Assembly (NCBI GenBank): GCA_027022125.1
Contig: JALVZI010000159.1
Location: forward strand, 1-12,111
Reading direction: 5' to 3'
From: Anaerolineae bacterium
GTDB taxonomy: Bacteria; Chloroflexota; Anaerolineae; 4572-78
Length of the DNA: 12,111 bases
The translations under genes were made by a program, and so were the position numbers. The notes beneath the pieces are model-generated. The model worked only from the letters and a program-made list of their open reading frames with translations. It was not told the origin of the DNA and did no database searches. The first letter of the stretch is position 1, and every line of letters starts with the position of its first letter. Below are positions 1 to 5,297 of the stretch, in pieces.

Positions 1-910
1 CGGGGGCAGATTGCGCGGGCGGTTCGGGCATGTATTTCAGCAGGGGATGCCCCAGTTCCTCTCGTTGGGCGACAAACGCCGCCGCCACTTCGTGCGACAG
101 CCGCCGCATCCGCCCGAAATAATGGGCGCGTTCTGTCACGCCGATTGCGCCGCGCGTGTCCAGAATGTTGAAGGTGTGCGAGCATTTCAGCACATAATCG
201 TGCGCGGGGACGACCAGTCCTTTTTCCAAACAGCGTTTAGCCTCTTTTTCGTAAAAATTGTACGCTTCGGTCAGCCCGTCAATATCCGCCGTGTTGAAAT
301 CGTATTCGCAGAATTCCACTTCCTGCCGGAAGAGAATATCGCCGTAAGTTTGCTTGCCGTCCCAATCGAGTTTCCAGACCGAATCGACATTTTGCAGATA
401 CATGGCAATCCGTTCCAGCCCGTAGGTCAGTTCCACCGCGGGCGGGTCGAGTTGAAAGCCGCCGGCTTGCTGAAAATAGGTGTACTGACTGATTTCCATA
501 CCGTCGAGCCAGACCTCCCAGCCCAGCCCCCACGCGCCGAGCGCGGGGCTTTCCCAGTTGTCTTCCACAAAACGGATGTCGTGTTCATCGCGGTTGAGAC
601 CGAGCGCCGCCAGCGAGCCGAGATAGAGTTCCTGCGGGTTGCCGGGGTCGGGTTGGATGATGACCTGAAATTGGGTGTGCATCTGCATACGGTTGGGGTT
701 GTCGCCGAAACGCCCGTCATCGGGGCGGAAGGATGGTTCGGGGTATGCCACGTTCCACGGTTCGGGACCGAGCACGCGCAGGATGGTGGCGGGGTTTGCC
801 GTGCCCGCGCCGACCGCTTCGTGATACGGTTGCCACAGGGTAAAGCCTTTGTCCGCCCAGTATTGTTGTAGGGTTAAAATTATCTGTTGGAAATTGAGTG
901 GTTGGGTCAT
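1..910 (-). CDS. glyQ: Glycyl-tRNA synthetase alpha region, partial (3' end beyond window; possible alpha-beta fusion)
   Basis: Class II glycyl-tRNA synthetase catalytic (alpha) region, which charges tRNA-Gly in the cytoplasm. The reading frame from the ATG at 910 stays open for 303 codons to the left edge. Recognisable GlyQ segments include LNFQQIILTLQQYW at the start, ILRVLGPEPWNVAYPEPS, HTQFQVIIQPDP, WELGWEVW-like GWGLGWEVWLDGMEISQYTY, LTYGLERIAMYLQ, and near the end VLKCSHTFNILDTRGAIGVTER. The start is supported by a GAGG ribosome site seven to ten bases upstream. Free-standing GlyQ proteins end near residue 290-303, shortly after the equivalent of the REELGHPLLKY segment. Here the frame continues into MPEPPAQSAP, a proline-rich linker-like stretch without a stop. 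This suggests a fused GlyQS as in chlamydiae, or just a longer tail. It is last in the cdd-recO-glyQ series and has its own repeat-embedded promoter. Confidence 0.93.
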   Translation of the reverse strand, partial: MTQPLNFQQIILTLQQYWADKGFTLWQPYHEAVGAGTANPATILRVLGPEPWNVAYPEPSFRPDDGRFGDNPNRMQMHTQFQVIIQPDPGNPQELYLGSLAALGLNRDEHDIRFVEDNWESPALGAWGLGWEVWLDGMEISQYTYFQQAGGFQLDPPAVELTYGLERIAMYLQNVDSVWKLDWDGKQTYGDILFRQEVEFCEYDFNTADIDGLTEAYNFYEKEAKRCLEKGLVVPAHDYVLKCSHTFNILDTRGAIGVTERAHYFGRMRRLSHEVAAAFVAQREELGHPLLKYMPEPPAQSAP

Positions 911-948
911 GAGTACCTCAATCGGGTGATTGGTTATTTGAGATTAGC

Positions 949-1025
949 GCGTGATGCGTGATGCGTGATGCGTGATGCGTGATGCGTGATGCGTGATGCG
1001 TGATGCGTGATGCGTGATGCGTGAT
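949..1025. repeat. Heptamer tandem array, 11 units of gcgtgat (element A, leader side)
   Basis: Eleven perfect copies of the 7-mer gcgtgat with no interruption. Relative to glyQ transcription the array reads ATCACGC and lies between the promoter -10 box and the ribosome site, so most of it should be transcribed as 5' leader. In that sense orientation the 21-base codon cycle contains neither stop nor start codons. In the opposite orientation every frame meets TGA, ATG and GTG. Confidence 0.97.
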
Positions 1026-1026
1026 G

Positions 1027-1054
1027 AGGATAATGGATGTGCGTTGATTGTCAA
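1027..1054 (-). promoter_or_regulatory. Sigma70-type promoter of glyQ inside element A
   Basis: On the minus strand TTGACA (1054-1049) is followed after 16 bases by TATCCT (1032-1027). The -35 is a perfect consensus and the -10 matches four of six bases. The heptamer array begins one base beyond the -10, so transcription would start in the first repeat unit. The same arrangement recurs before the GlmU-like gene and the mutase, which supports the assignment. Confidence 0.72.
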
Positions 1055-1055
1055 A

Positions 1056-1107
1056 TCACGCCTTCACTTCTCACGTTTCACGCCTTCACGTTTTCACGCT
1101 TCACGAA
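1056..1107. repeat. Imperfect inverted arm of element A (tcacg-type units)
   Basis: Degenerate units of tcacg with 2-4 base spacers (atcacgc, cttcact, tctcacg, tttcacg, ccttcacg, ttttcacg, cttcacg). They are complementary in kind to the 949-1025 array across the promoter. The arm overlaps the last codons and the stop of recO. In recO orientation it reads GTGA repeatedly, giving TGA stops in several frames. Confidence 0.85.
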
Positions 1108-1868
1108 TCTTTCCGCAATTTGCGCAGAAAATCCACGCTTTTGAGCCGTTTTTCCAGCGTGAAAGTAATGTATCGCAACAGTAGATTTTCCACCGCGCGG
1201 CGGGTGTCGGCTTTGAGTTGCACGCCGGCAATCTGTTCCCACGGGCGGGTTTGCAGAAAACGGAGCACTTTCAGCACGCCCAGCGAGATGGGTTCGGCAT
1301 GGGGATGGTGCGCGCCACAAGCGGGACACAATACCCCGCCGCCGGAAATGTGGAAAAAGTTTTCTTCCGGCTGAATTTGTGTGCCGCAATCCACGCACAA
1401 AAAAAGTTGCGGCTGAAAACCGGTCAATCCCAAAATGTGGATTTCCATAAATCGCAGGGCGAGAAATTGCTCATTCGGCGAGCCGTCCGCCAGCCGAGCC
1501 AGCGTCAGCGCCAGCAACTCGAAAATGGGGTAACTGGGGTCGTGTTCCTCAGTGAATTTGTCCACCAGTTCCACCAGATAATAGGCGTGGCTGATTTTGT
1601 CCAAATCCTCTCGCAGGGCGCGATACGCCTGCACGGTGTCTGCCTGCGTCAAAATATCAAGATTGCGCCCGGCGGCAACCTGCAGTGCGGCATGGGTAAA
1701 CAACTCGATGTGCCCCGCTTTTTTCGATTTGGTTTTGCGCACCCCTTTTGCCACCAGTCGCAATTTGCCGCGATGCGGCGTGTACACCGTCAGCAGACGG
1801 TCAGCCTCGCCGAAATCACGGCGGCGCAGGATGATGGCATCGGTGTTGTAGAGGCGGTCATTCGTCAT
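1101..1868 (-). CDS. recO: DNA repair protein RecO
   Basis: RecO, the recombination mediator that works with RecF and RecR to load RecA on SSB-coated single-stranded DNA. The 255-aa length is normal for the family. The N-terminal OB-fold has the hallmark YNTDAIILRRRDFGEADRLL at residues 7-26, followed by TVYTPHRGKLRLVAKGVRK. A helical middle region leads to a C-terminal zinc site with pairs CVDC (158-161) and CPAC (181-184). The start codon ATG 1868-1866 is the last useful unit of a heptamer array (AATGACN). The in-frame ATG 21 bases further upstream runs into TGA, so no longer form is possible. No Shine-Dalgarno is visible in the array. The TGA stop (1103-1101) lies in the repeat arm of element A. 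It sits about 110 bp after cdd on the same strand with no promoter seen between, so cotranscription with cdd is likely. Confidence 0.95.
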   Translation of the reverse strand: MTNDRLYNTDAIILRRRDFGEADRLLTVYTPHRGKLRLVAKGVRKTKSKKAGHIELFTHAALQVAAGRNLDILTQADTVQAYRALREDLDKISHAYYLVELVDKFTEEHDPSYPIFELLALTLARLADGSPNEQFLALRFMEIHILGLTGFQPQLFLCVDCGTQIQPEENFFHISGGGVLCPACGAHHPHAEPISLGVLKVLRFLQTRPWEQIAGVQLKADTRRAVENLLLRYITFTLEKRLKSVDFLRKLRKDS

Positions 1869-1988
1869 TTGTCATTGGTCATTTGTCATTTGTCATTCGT
1901 TATTCGTCTTCACCATTCGTCATTCGCTATTCGTAACTCGCTATTCGTAACTCGCTATTCGTAACTCGCTATTCGCTATTCGCTATTC
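1862..1988. repeat. Mixed heptamer arrays between cdd and recO
   Basis: Plus-strand units gtcattt/gtcattg/gtcattc (about 1864-1898) are followed by attcgtc, attcgct and the alternating pair attcgta-actcgct up to 1988. The period is mostly seven, with shared attcg/tcatt cores. The array supplies the recO start codon at one end. At the other end it supplies the last four residues (SNSE) and the TAG stop of cdd. I see no sigma70-like promoter inside it. Confidence 0.9.
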
Positions 1989-2374
1989 GAAAGCTGTTCC
2001 GGTCCGAAACTGTCCGGCAAAAGTTGCGACAGGGTTGTTTCTCGGAAGTTGCCCGCCGCATCGGTGATGATGACGGTCAGGTCGGGCGCAAACTCTCGCA
2101 GAACCTGCCGGCAACTGCCGCACGGCGAACCGCCGTTCTCGGTGGCGACGGCAATGGCGGCAAACTCGCGCACGCCATCGCTGACGGCTTTGAACACGGC
2201 GGTGCGCTCGGCGCACATGCACAGCCCGTATGCCGCGTTTTCGACATTGCAGCCTTCGTAAATTTCGCCGTCGGCGGTCAGCAGCGCCGCGCCGACTTTG
2301 TATTTCGAGTATGGCGCGTATGCTTTTTCCCGCGCCGCCAACGCACGGTCAATCAGAGTTTGGGTGGTGGTCAT
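1976..2374 (-). CDS. cdd: Cytidine deaminase, homotetrameric type
   Basis: Zinc-dependent cytidine/deoxycytidine deaminase of pyrimidine salvage, converting cytidine to uridine in the cytoplasm. At 132 aa it is the short tetrameric class. The substrate-binding segment YAPYSKYKVGAALL is at 19-32 and GCNVENAAYG at 41-50. The catalytic CAE is at 54-56 (C54 zinc ligand, E56 proton shuttle) and PCGSC at 84-88 supplies the other two zinc cysteines. The start at 2374 has an AGGAAA ribosome site about seven bases upstream. The C-terminal residues SNSE and the TAG stop are read from heptamer repeat CGAATAG, so the original tail has probably been replaced or trimmed. The neighbour order cdd-recO-glyQ is a conserved bacterial arrangement. 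Confidence 0.96.
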   Translation of the reverse strand: MTTTQTLIDRALAAREKAYAPYSKYKVGAALLTADGEIYEGCNVENAAYGLCMCAERTAVFKAVSDGVREFAAIAVATENGGSPCGSCRQVLREFAPDLTVIITDAAGNFRETTLSQLLPDSFGPEQLSNSE

Positions 2375-2385
2375 TTTTGGGTTTC

Positions 2386-2549
2386 CTGTTCAAGGTTTCG
2401 GGTTTCTGGTTTCTGGTTTCGGGTTGCAGGGTAGCAAGGTGGCAGGGTTGCAGAGTAGCAAGTTTCACGCATCACGCATCACGTTTTCACGCATCACGTT
2501 TTCACGCATCACGTCTCACTTTCATTCGTAATTCGCTATTCGTCATTCG
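2386..2549. repeat. Composite heptamer-repeat region upstream of cdd
   Basis: Three repeat types lie side by side: ggtttcg/ggtttct/gggtttc units with gggttgcagggtagcaag-type derivatives (2386-2461), tcacgcatcacg units spaced by ttt (2463-2516), and attcgta/attcgct/attcgtc units (2523-2549). The last block overlaps the TAG stop of the beta-helix gene. No convincing -35/-10 pair is visible for cdd, which probably depends on upstream transcription. Confidence 0.88.
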
Positions 2550-3203
2550 CTATTTGATGAGTTCACCCGCGGGATGGACGCCGCTGATGAGCGAGACGCC
2601 CACTGCGCCGACGCCTTTTCCCAGCAGTGTGCCCGGATTGCAGACGGTGTTGCATCCCAGCGAGACGTCATCCCCCAAAATTGCGCCGAATTTCCGCAGT
2701 CCGGTGGGGATGACCGTTTCACCGTGCCGCACGCGGATTTCCGTGCCGCGCAGTTTGAAATTCGCCAGTTTTGTGCCCGCGCCGAGATTGACTCGATTGC
2801 CCAGCACGCTATCGCCCACATAGGCGAAATGTCCCGCTTTCGCATCGTCCAAAAAAATGGCGTTTTTCACTTCGGTGGTGTGCCCAATGACACAGTTCCG
2901 CCCGGCGATGACCTTTCCGCGAATGTATGCTCCGTGCCGCACCACCGTTCCCGCACCGATGATAGCCGGTCCGGCGATGTACGCGCCGGGTTCGACCACC
3001 GCGCCCTCGGCGATGAAAATATCGTCGCCGATGAGATACGCGCCGGAATGCACCGTGCCGAAAATGCCCGGTTGCAAATGTTCCGCCAGATATGGCGCGA
3101 TGCGGGGCAAAACGTCCCACACGTTTTCCAAATCGGCAAAAATGGCGCGGTGCTCAAAATCGGTCAGGTCGAAATAGGTTTCGGGGGAAAGTTCATTTTT
3201 CAT
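2550..3203 (-). CDS. Left-handed beta-helix (hexapeptide-repeat) sugar-nucleotide-associated protein
   Basis: A 217-aa hexapeptide-repeat protein. From about residue 50 it is built of repeated [LIV]-G-x4 turns (GTVHSGAYLIGDDIFIAEGA, VVEPGAYIAGPAIIGAGTVV, HGAYIRGKVIAGRNCVIGHT, GAILGDDVSLGCNTVCNPGT), the left-handed parallel beta-helix fold. It resembles the C-terminal helix of glucose-1-phosphate thymidylyltransferase-like and archaeal-type GlcNAc-1-P uridylyl/acetyltransferases. No nucleotidyltransferase domain is attached. A plausible role is acyl transfer or a partner for the stand-alone nucleotidyltransferase just upstream; substrate unknown. Start chosen at ATG 3203; ATG 3215 is possible. 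The longer frame upstream only translates the CACAGAG repeat and is discarded. The stop TAG lies at the first heptamer of the array before cdd. Confidence 0.82.
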   Translation of the reverse strand: MKNELSPETYFDLTDFEHRAIFADLENVWDVLPRIAPYLAEHLQPGIFGTVHSGAYLIGDDIFIAEGAVVEPGAYIAGPAIIGAGTVVRHGAYIRGKVIAGRNCVIGHTTEVKNAIFLDDAKAGHFAYVGDSVLGNRVNLGAGTKLANFKLRGTEIRVRHGETVIPTGLRKFGAILGDDVSLGCNTVCNPGTLLGKGVGAVGVSLISGVHPAGELIK

Positions 3204-3230
3204 TTTTCGACTCATCTGAATGTTAATTTT

Positions 3231-3256
3231 CACCACAGAGACACAGAGACGCAGAG
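3231..3256. repeat. CACAGAG-type repeat, leader-side arm (element D)
   Basis: Plus strand accacagagacacagagacg followed by cagaga, a degenerate cacagaga repeat that recurs in inverted orientation at 3338-3367. It lies immediately downstream of a predicted -10 on the minus strand and so would be transcribed in the leader of the beta-helix gene. Confidence 0.85.
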
Positions 3257-3284
3257 AATTTAAAGTTTTTGAGTTCTTGTTCAA
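3257..3284 (-). promoter_or_regulatory. Candidate sigma70-type promoter of the beta-helix gene inside element D
   Basis: Minus strand TTGAAC (3284-3279) followed after 16 bases by TAAATT (3262-3257), which directly abuts the CACAGAG repeat arm. Match quality is moderate. The layout copies elements A-C: promoter core flanked by inverted repeats, with the repeat beginning at the -10. Confidence 0.5.
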
Positions 3285-3337
3285 ATCTACGCCGAAAGTT
3301 ACAGATACCGCCGCATAACCGACTCTCAAACCTTATT

Positions 3338-3367
3338 TTCTCTCTGTGTCTCTGCTCCTCTGTGGTT
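3338..3367. repeat. CACAGAG-type repeat, inverted upstream arm (element D)
   Basis: The reverse complement reads aaccacagag, gagcagagac, acagagagaa, matching the 3231-3256 arm in opposite orientation across about 80 bases. Together the arms could form a stem of roughly 20 base pairs with mismatches in DNA or in a read-through transcript. Confidence 0.82.
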
Positions 3368-3413
3368 CATTTTAATAGAATTATTGCACGATTCTACGAA
3401 ATACGAAATACGC

Positions 3414-4199
3414 TCACGCATCACGTTCAATATAACACATATCGTAATTGTCGCGGCGGCGGTCGGCGGCGAGCCGCTTGCGCAGTTGCGCCTCCGCTTC
3501 CGCCAGATGTTGCGGCGTGTTGATGCCCATCGCTTCCGTCAGGTCGGCGGTGGTCAGCGCACGGATGGTGTGCCCTTCCGCCACGGCGAGCGCCACCAAA
3601 TCGGTCAGGTAATATTCACCCTTCGCGCTGAGCGTGATTTTTGGCAGGGTTTGCCACAACCAATCGGCGCGAATACAGTACACGCCGGTGTTCAATTCGT
3701 TGATTGCCAGTTGTTCGGGCGTGCAGTCTGCCTCTTCCACAATGGCGATGACGTTTCCTGCACTATCGCGCACAATTCGACCGAAACCGCGCGGATTATC
3801 GGCGGTAACGGTGAGCATGGTCAGCGGCGACGGGTTTTCCGCCTGCGCCGCCACCAGTTTTTCCAGCGTTTCGGCGGTCAGCAGCGGCATATCGCCATAC
3901 AGAATCAGCACATCTCCGCGATGATCTTTCAGCGCGTCCGCCGCCTGTGCCACCGCGTGCCCCGTGCCGAGTTGCTCGGCTTGCAGGGCGTATTTCACGC
4001 CGTCGCCGATGGTTTCGCGCACCAACTCGGCGCGATGCCCAACCACCAGCACAATTTCGGCGGGGCTGAGCGTCCGCACGGTGTCAATCACATGCTGTAC
4101 CAGCGGTTTCCCGTCCAGCCGATGGAGCACCTTCGGCAGGTCGGATTTCATGCGGGTTCCCTTCCCCGCCGCCAGAATGATGACTGCAAGATTGTTCAT
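3414..4199 (-). CDS. Stand-alone GlmU-type nucleotidyltransferase (UDP-GlcNAc pyrophosphorylase domain)
   Basis: Nucleotidyltransferase that forms a UDP-sugar, probably UDP-N-acetylglucosamine, from UTP and sugar-1-phosphate for cell-wall or polysaccharide precursors. The GlmU N-domain signatures are complete: LAAGKGTRMKSDLPKVLH at 9-26, QLGTGHA at 76-82, metal-binding GDMPLL at 102-107, GFGRI at 138-142, NELNTGVY at 168-175, GEYYLTD at 194-200 and MGINTP at 224-229. At 261 aa the protein ends after the linker helix and lacks the C-terminal acetyltransferase helix of canonical GlmU (about 450 aa). The next gene downstream encodes a separate beta-helix protein. The start at 4199 has an AGAGG ribosome site. 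The last residues ERDA and the TGA stop are read from repeat units (CGTGATGCGTGA). Transcription is likely from the promoter in element B. Confidence 0.88.
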   Translation of the reverse strand: MNNLAVIILAAGKGTRMKSDLPKVLHRLDGKPLVQHVIDTVRTLSPAEIVLVVGHRAELVRETIGDGVKYALQAEQLGTGHAVAQAADALKDHRGDVLILYGDMPLLTAETLEKLVAAQAENPSPLTMLTVTADNPRGFGRIVRDSAGNVIAIVEEADCTPEQLAINELNTGVYCIRADWLWQTLPKITLSAKGEYYLTDLVALAVAEGHTIRALTTADLTEAMGINTPQHLAEAEAQLRKRLAADRRRDNYDMCYIERDA

Positions 4200-4228
4200 A
4201 AATACCTCTTTTGGGTGGGTTCAAAACC

Positions 4229-4309
4229 GTGATGCGTGATGCGTGATGCGTGATGCGTGATGCGTGATGCGTGATGCGTGATGCGTGATGCGTGATGCGT
4301 GATGCGTGA
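4229..4309. repeat. Heptamer tandem array, 11 units of gtgatgc plus gtga (element B, leader side)
   Basis: Eleven perfect gtgatgc units ending in gtgaa, the same unit and copy number as element A. In the GlmU-like gene's sense strand it reads ATCACGC and lies between the -10 box and the ribosome site. Confidence 0.97.
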
Positions 4310-4310
4310 A

Positions 4311-4339
4311 AAGATAGAATCTTTCGGCTCGATTGTAAA
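4311..4339 (-). promoter_or_regulatory. Sigma70-type promoter of the GlmU-like gene inside element B
   Basis: Minus strand TTTACA (4339-4334), 17-base spacer, TATCTT (4316-4311), directly followed by the heptamer array. The -35 core sits in the context gattgtaaaatcac on the plus strand, nearly identical to gattgtcaaatcac in elements A and C. Confidence 0.68.
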
Positions 4340-4374
4340 ATCACAACTCACGTTTCACTCGTCACGTTTCACGC
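4340..4374. repeat. Imperfect inverted arm of element B
   Basis: Degenerate units atcacaa, ctcacgt, ttcactc, gtcacgt and ttcacgc on the plus strand, complementary in kind to the array on the other side of the promoter. The arm contains the TGA stop of the mutase remnant. Confidence 0.83.
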
Positions 4375-4458
4375 CAAAATACTTTCCAGCGCATTTTGCA
4401 CGATGGCGGTGATTTCCGCCAAATCGTCCGCCGTTTCCCCTTCGACGCGCCAACTGAG
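4369..4458 (-). pseudogene. Orphan 3' end of the phosphomannomutase gene
   Basis: Thirty codons including the stop, in the frame of the mutase C-terminus. It translates from LSWRVEGETADDLAEITAIV to a QNALESILA tail and then TGA. The intact mutase at 6129-7472 ends LSWRVEGETADDLAEITATV-QDALEKWL. 4404-4458 is identical base for base to 6161-6215, and three mismatches lie in the adjoining 19 bases. There is no start or remaining body, so this is the stranded original end of the mutase, cut off by the restriction-modification cassette. Its stop lies in element B, as with other genes of this block, which suggests this copy is the ancestral one. Confidence 0.88.
4385..4458. repeat. Left copy of 74-bp direct repeat flanking the R-M cassette
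   Basis: Matches 6142-6215 with three mismatches (all in 4385-4403) and 55 consecutive identical bases (4404-4458). It corresponds to the last codons of the mutase. The promoter of the cassette starts at the very next base (4459). Confidence 0.93.
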
Positions 4459-4487
4459 TTGCACACATCATTAAAAATCGATACAAT
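4459..4487 (+). promoter_or_regulatory. Sigma70-type promoter of the R-M cassette at the insertion junction
   Basis: TTGCAC (4459-4464), 17-base spacer, TACAAT (4482-4487), about 30 bases before the nuclease ATG. The -35 begins exactly at the first non-duplicated base. Confidence 0.7.
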
Positions 4488-4519
4488 ATATTTCAAATCC
4501 AACCCGTGCCGAGACCCCG

Positions 4520-5296
4520 ATGAACAAAAAACAACTGGTTGCCACCGAACTTTTTCAACACTGTCTGAACCGCAACCATTTTACCTTTCACAACGATTTG
4601 GTCAAAGAAATCAGTCAAAAATATAAGTTCGGCAATCCGTTTGACGCCACAAAGTTGGATGATACGTCAAAGTTACCGCTGGTTATGAAAGAACACGATT
4701 ATTTTCTCATCCACATTGGCGGCGGATACCATCAGTTTGTGAAAGGTATCGAGTATGGGTTCCATCAATTTGAGCCGATACCGGCAGCGAATAAATTTCG
4801 GTGGCGTTACCGGCAAAGCATTTTGAATGAATTTGACACCAGCGAGTCGAATATCCTGTCGGTGGTCAACAACCAAAAGATTATCCACCATTTTCTATTC
4901 GGTCGAGAAGATACAGCGGTGAATGTTTATTTTCCCCGCCGCACGAAAATGTCATTCAAGTACCGTATCGGCAATACTCATATCGTTGCCAAAAATCTGC
5001 AAATGGAAATCGATATGACGATGGAAGCCGCCGGTAATGTGACCGTGCTGGAAAGCAAGAATAAATTTCCACCGGATTTTGCCGTTTATCAGTTGTACCA
5101 TCCGTTTTTATATTACCATACGTTGAAAGAAACCAACGAACTGAACATTAAACAAATCAACGGCTGTTATTTGCTCCGTCATCATGTGGACGGTACAACC
5201 GTTTTGCGCCTATTTTTGTACACGTTCACCGACCCGTATCAGATGGATTCCATAAAATTGTTGAAAAACGCAGAATACAGATTGGTGCAGTCATAG
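4520..5296 (+). CDS. Probable type II restriction endonuclease, PD-(D/E)XK type
   Basis: A 258-aa soluble protein with a PD-(D/E)XK-like active-site pattern: D165 in MEID, then E178-S-K180 in VTVLESKNK, with FPPDFAVYQLYHPFLYYHTL following as the helix after the core strand. The acidic residue, a strand, ExK, then a helix is the order expected for a restriction-type nuclease core. Residues 1-150 have no motif I recognise and may hold DNA recognition (GNPFDATKLDD at 39-48, FLIHIGGGYHQFV at 62-74). Function is inferred largely from context: it is followed by one base and then a DNA methyltransferase in the same orientation. The ATG at 4520 has only a weak GAG-containing ribosome site. Cleavage specificity cannot be read from the sequence. 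I cannot name the exact family. Confidence 0.78.
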   Translation: MNKKQLVATELFQHCLNRNHFTFHNDLVKEISQKYKFGNPFDATKLDDTSKLPLVMKEHDYFLIHIGGGYHQFVKGIEYGFHQFEPIPAANKFRWRYRQSILNEFDTSESNILSVVNNQKIIHHFLFGREDTAVNVYFPRRTKMSFKYRIGNTHIVAKNLQMEIDMTMEAAGNVTVLESKNKFPPDFAVYQLYHPFLYYHTLKETNELNIKQINGCYLLRHHVDGTTVLRLFLYTFTDPYQMDSIKLLKNAEYRLVQS

Positions 5297-5297
5297 T

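Noticed and set aside
11..871. Long plus-strand open frame opposite glyQ
   Set aside because: It is the antisense shadow of a clearly recognisable GlyQ frame and has no ribosome site or family resemblance.
949..1025. CRISPR-like array
   Set aside because: Units are seven bases long with no spacers and no cas genes nearby; these are simple tandem heptamers.
2375..2549. Dedicated promoter for cdd
   Set aside because: I found no -35/-10 pair with acceptable spacing on the minus strand; the region is entirely repeats.
3204..3329. Longer N-terminus for the beta-helix protein
   Set aside because: The extension translates the CACAGAG repeat (LRLCVSVV-type sequence), a common annotation artefact, and crosses the predicted promoter.
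3384..4232. Plus-strand open frame opposite the GlmU-like gene
   Set aside because: Shadow frame that runs across repeat sequence at both ends; no recognisable features.
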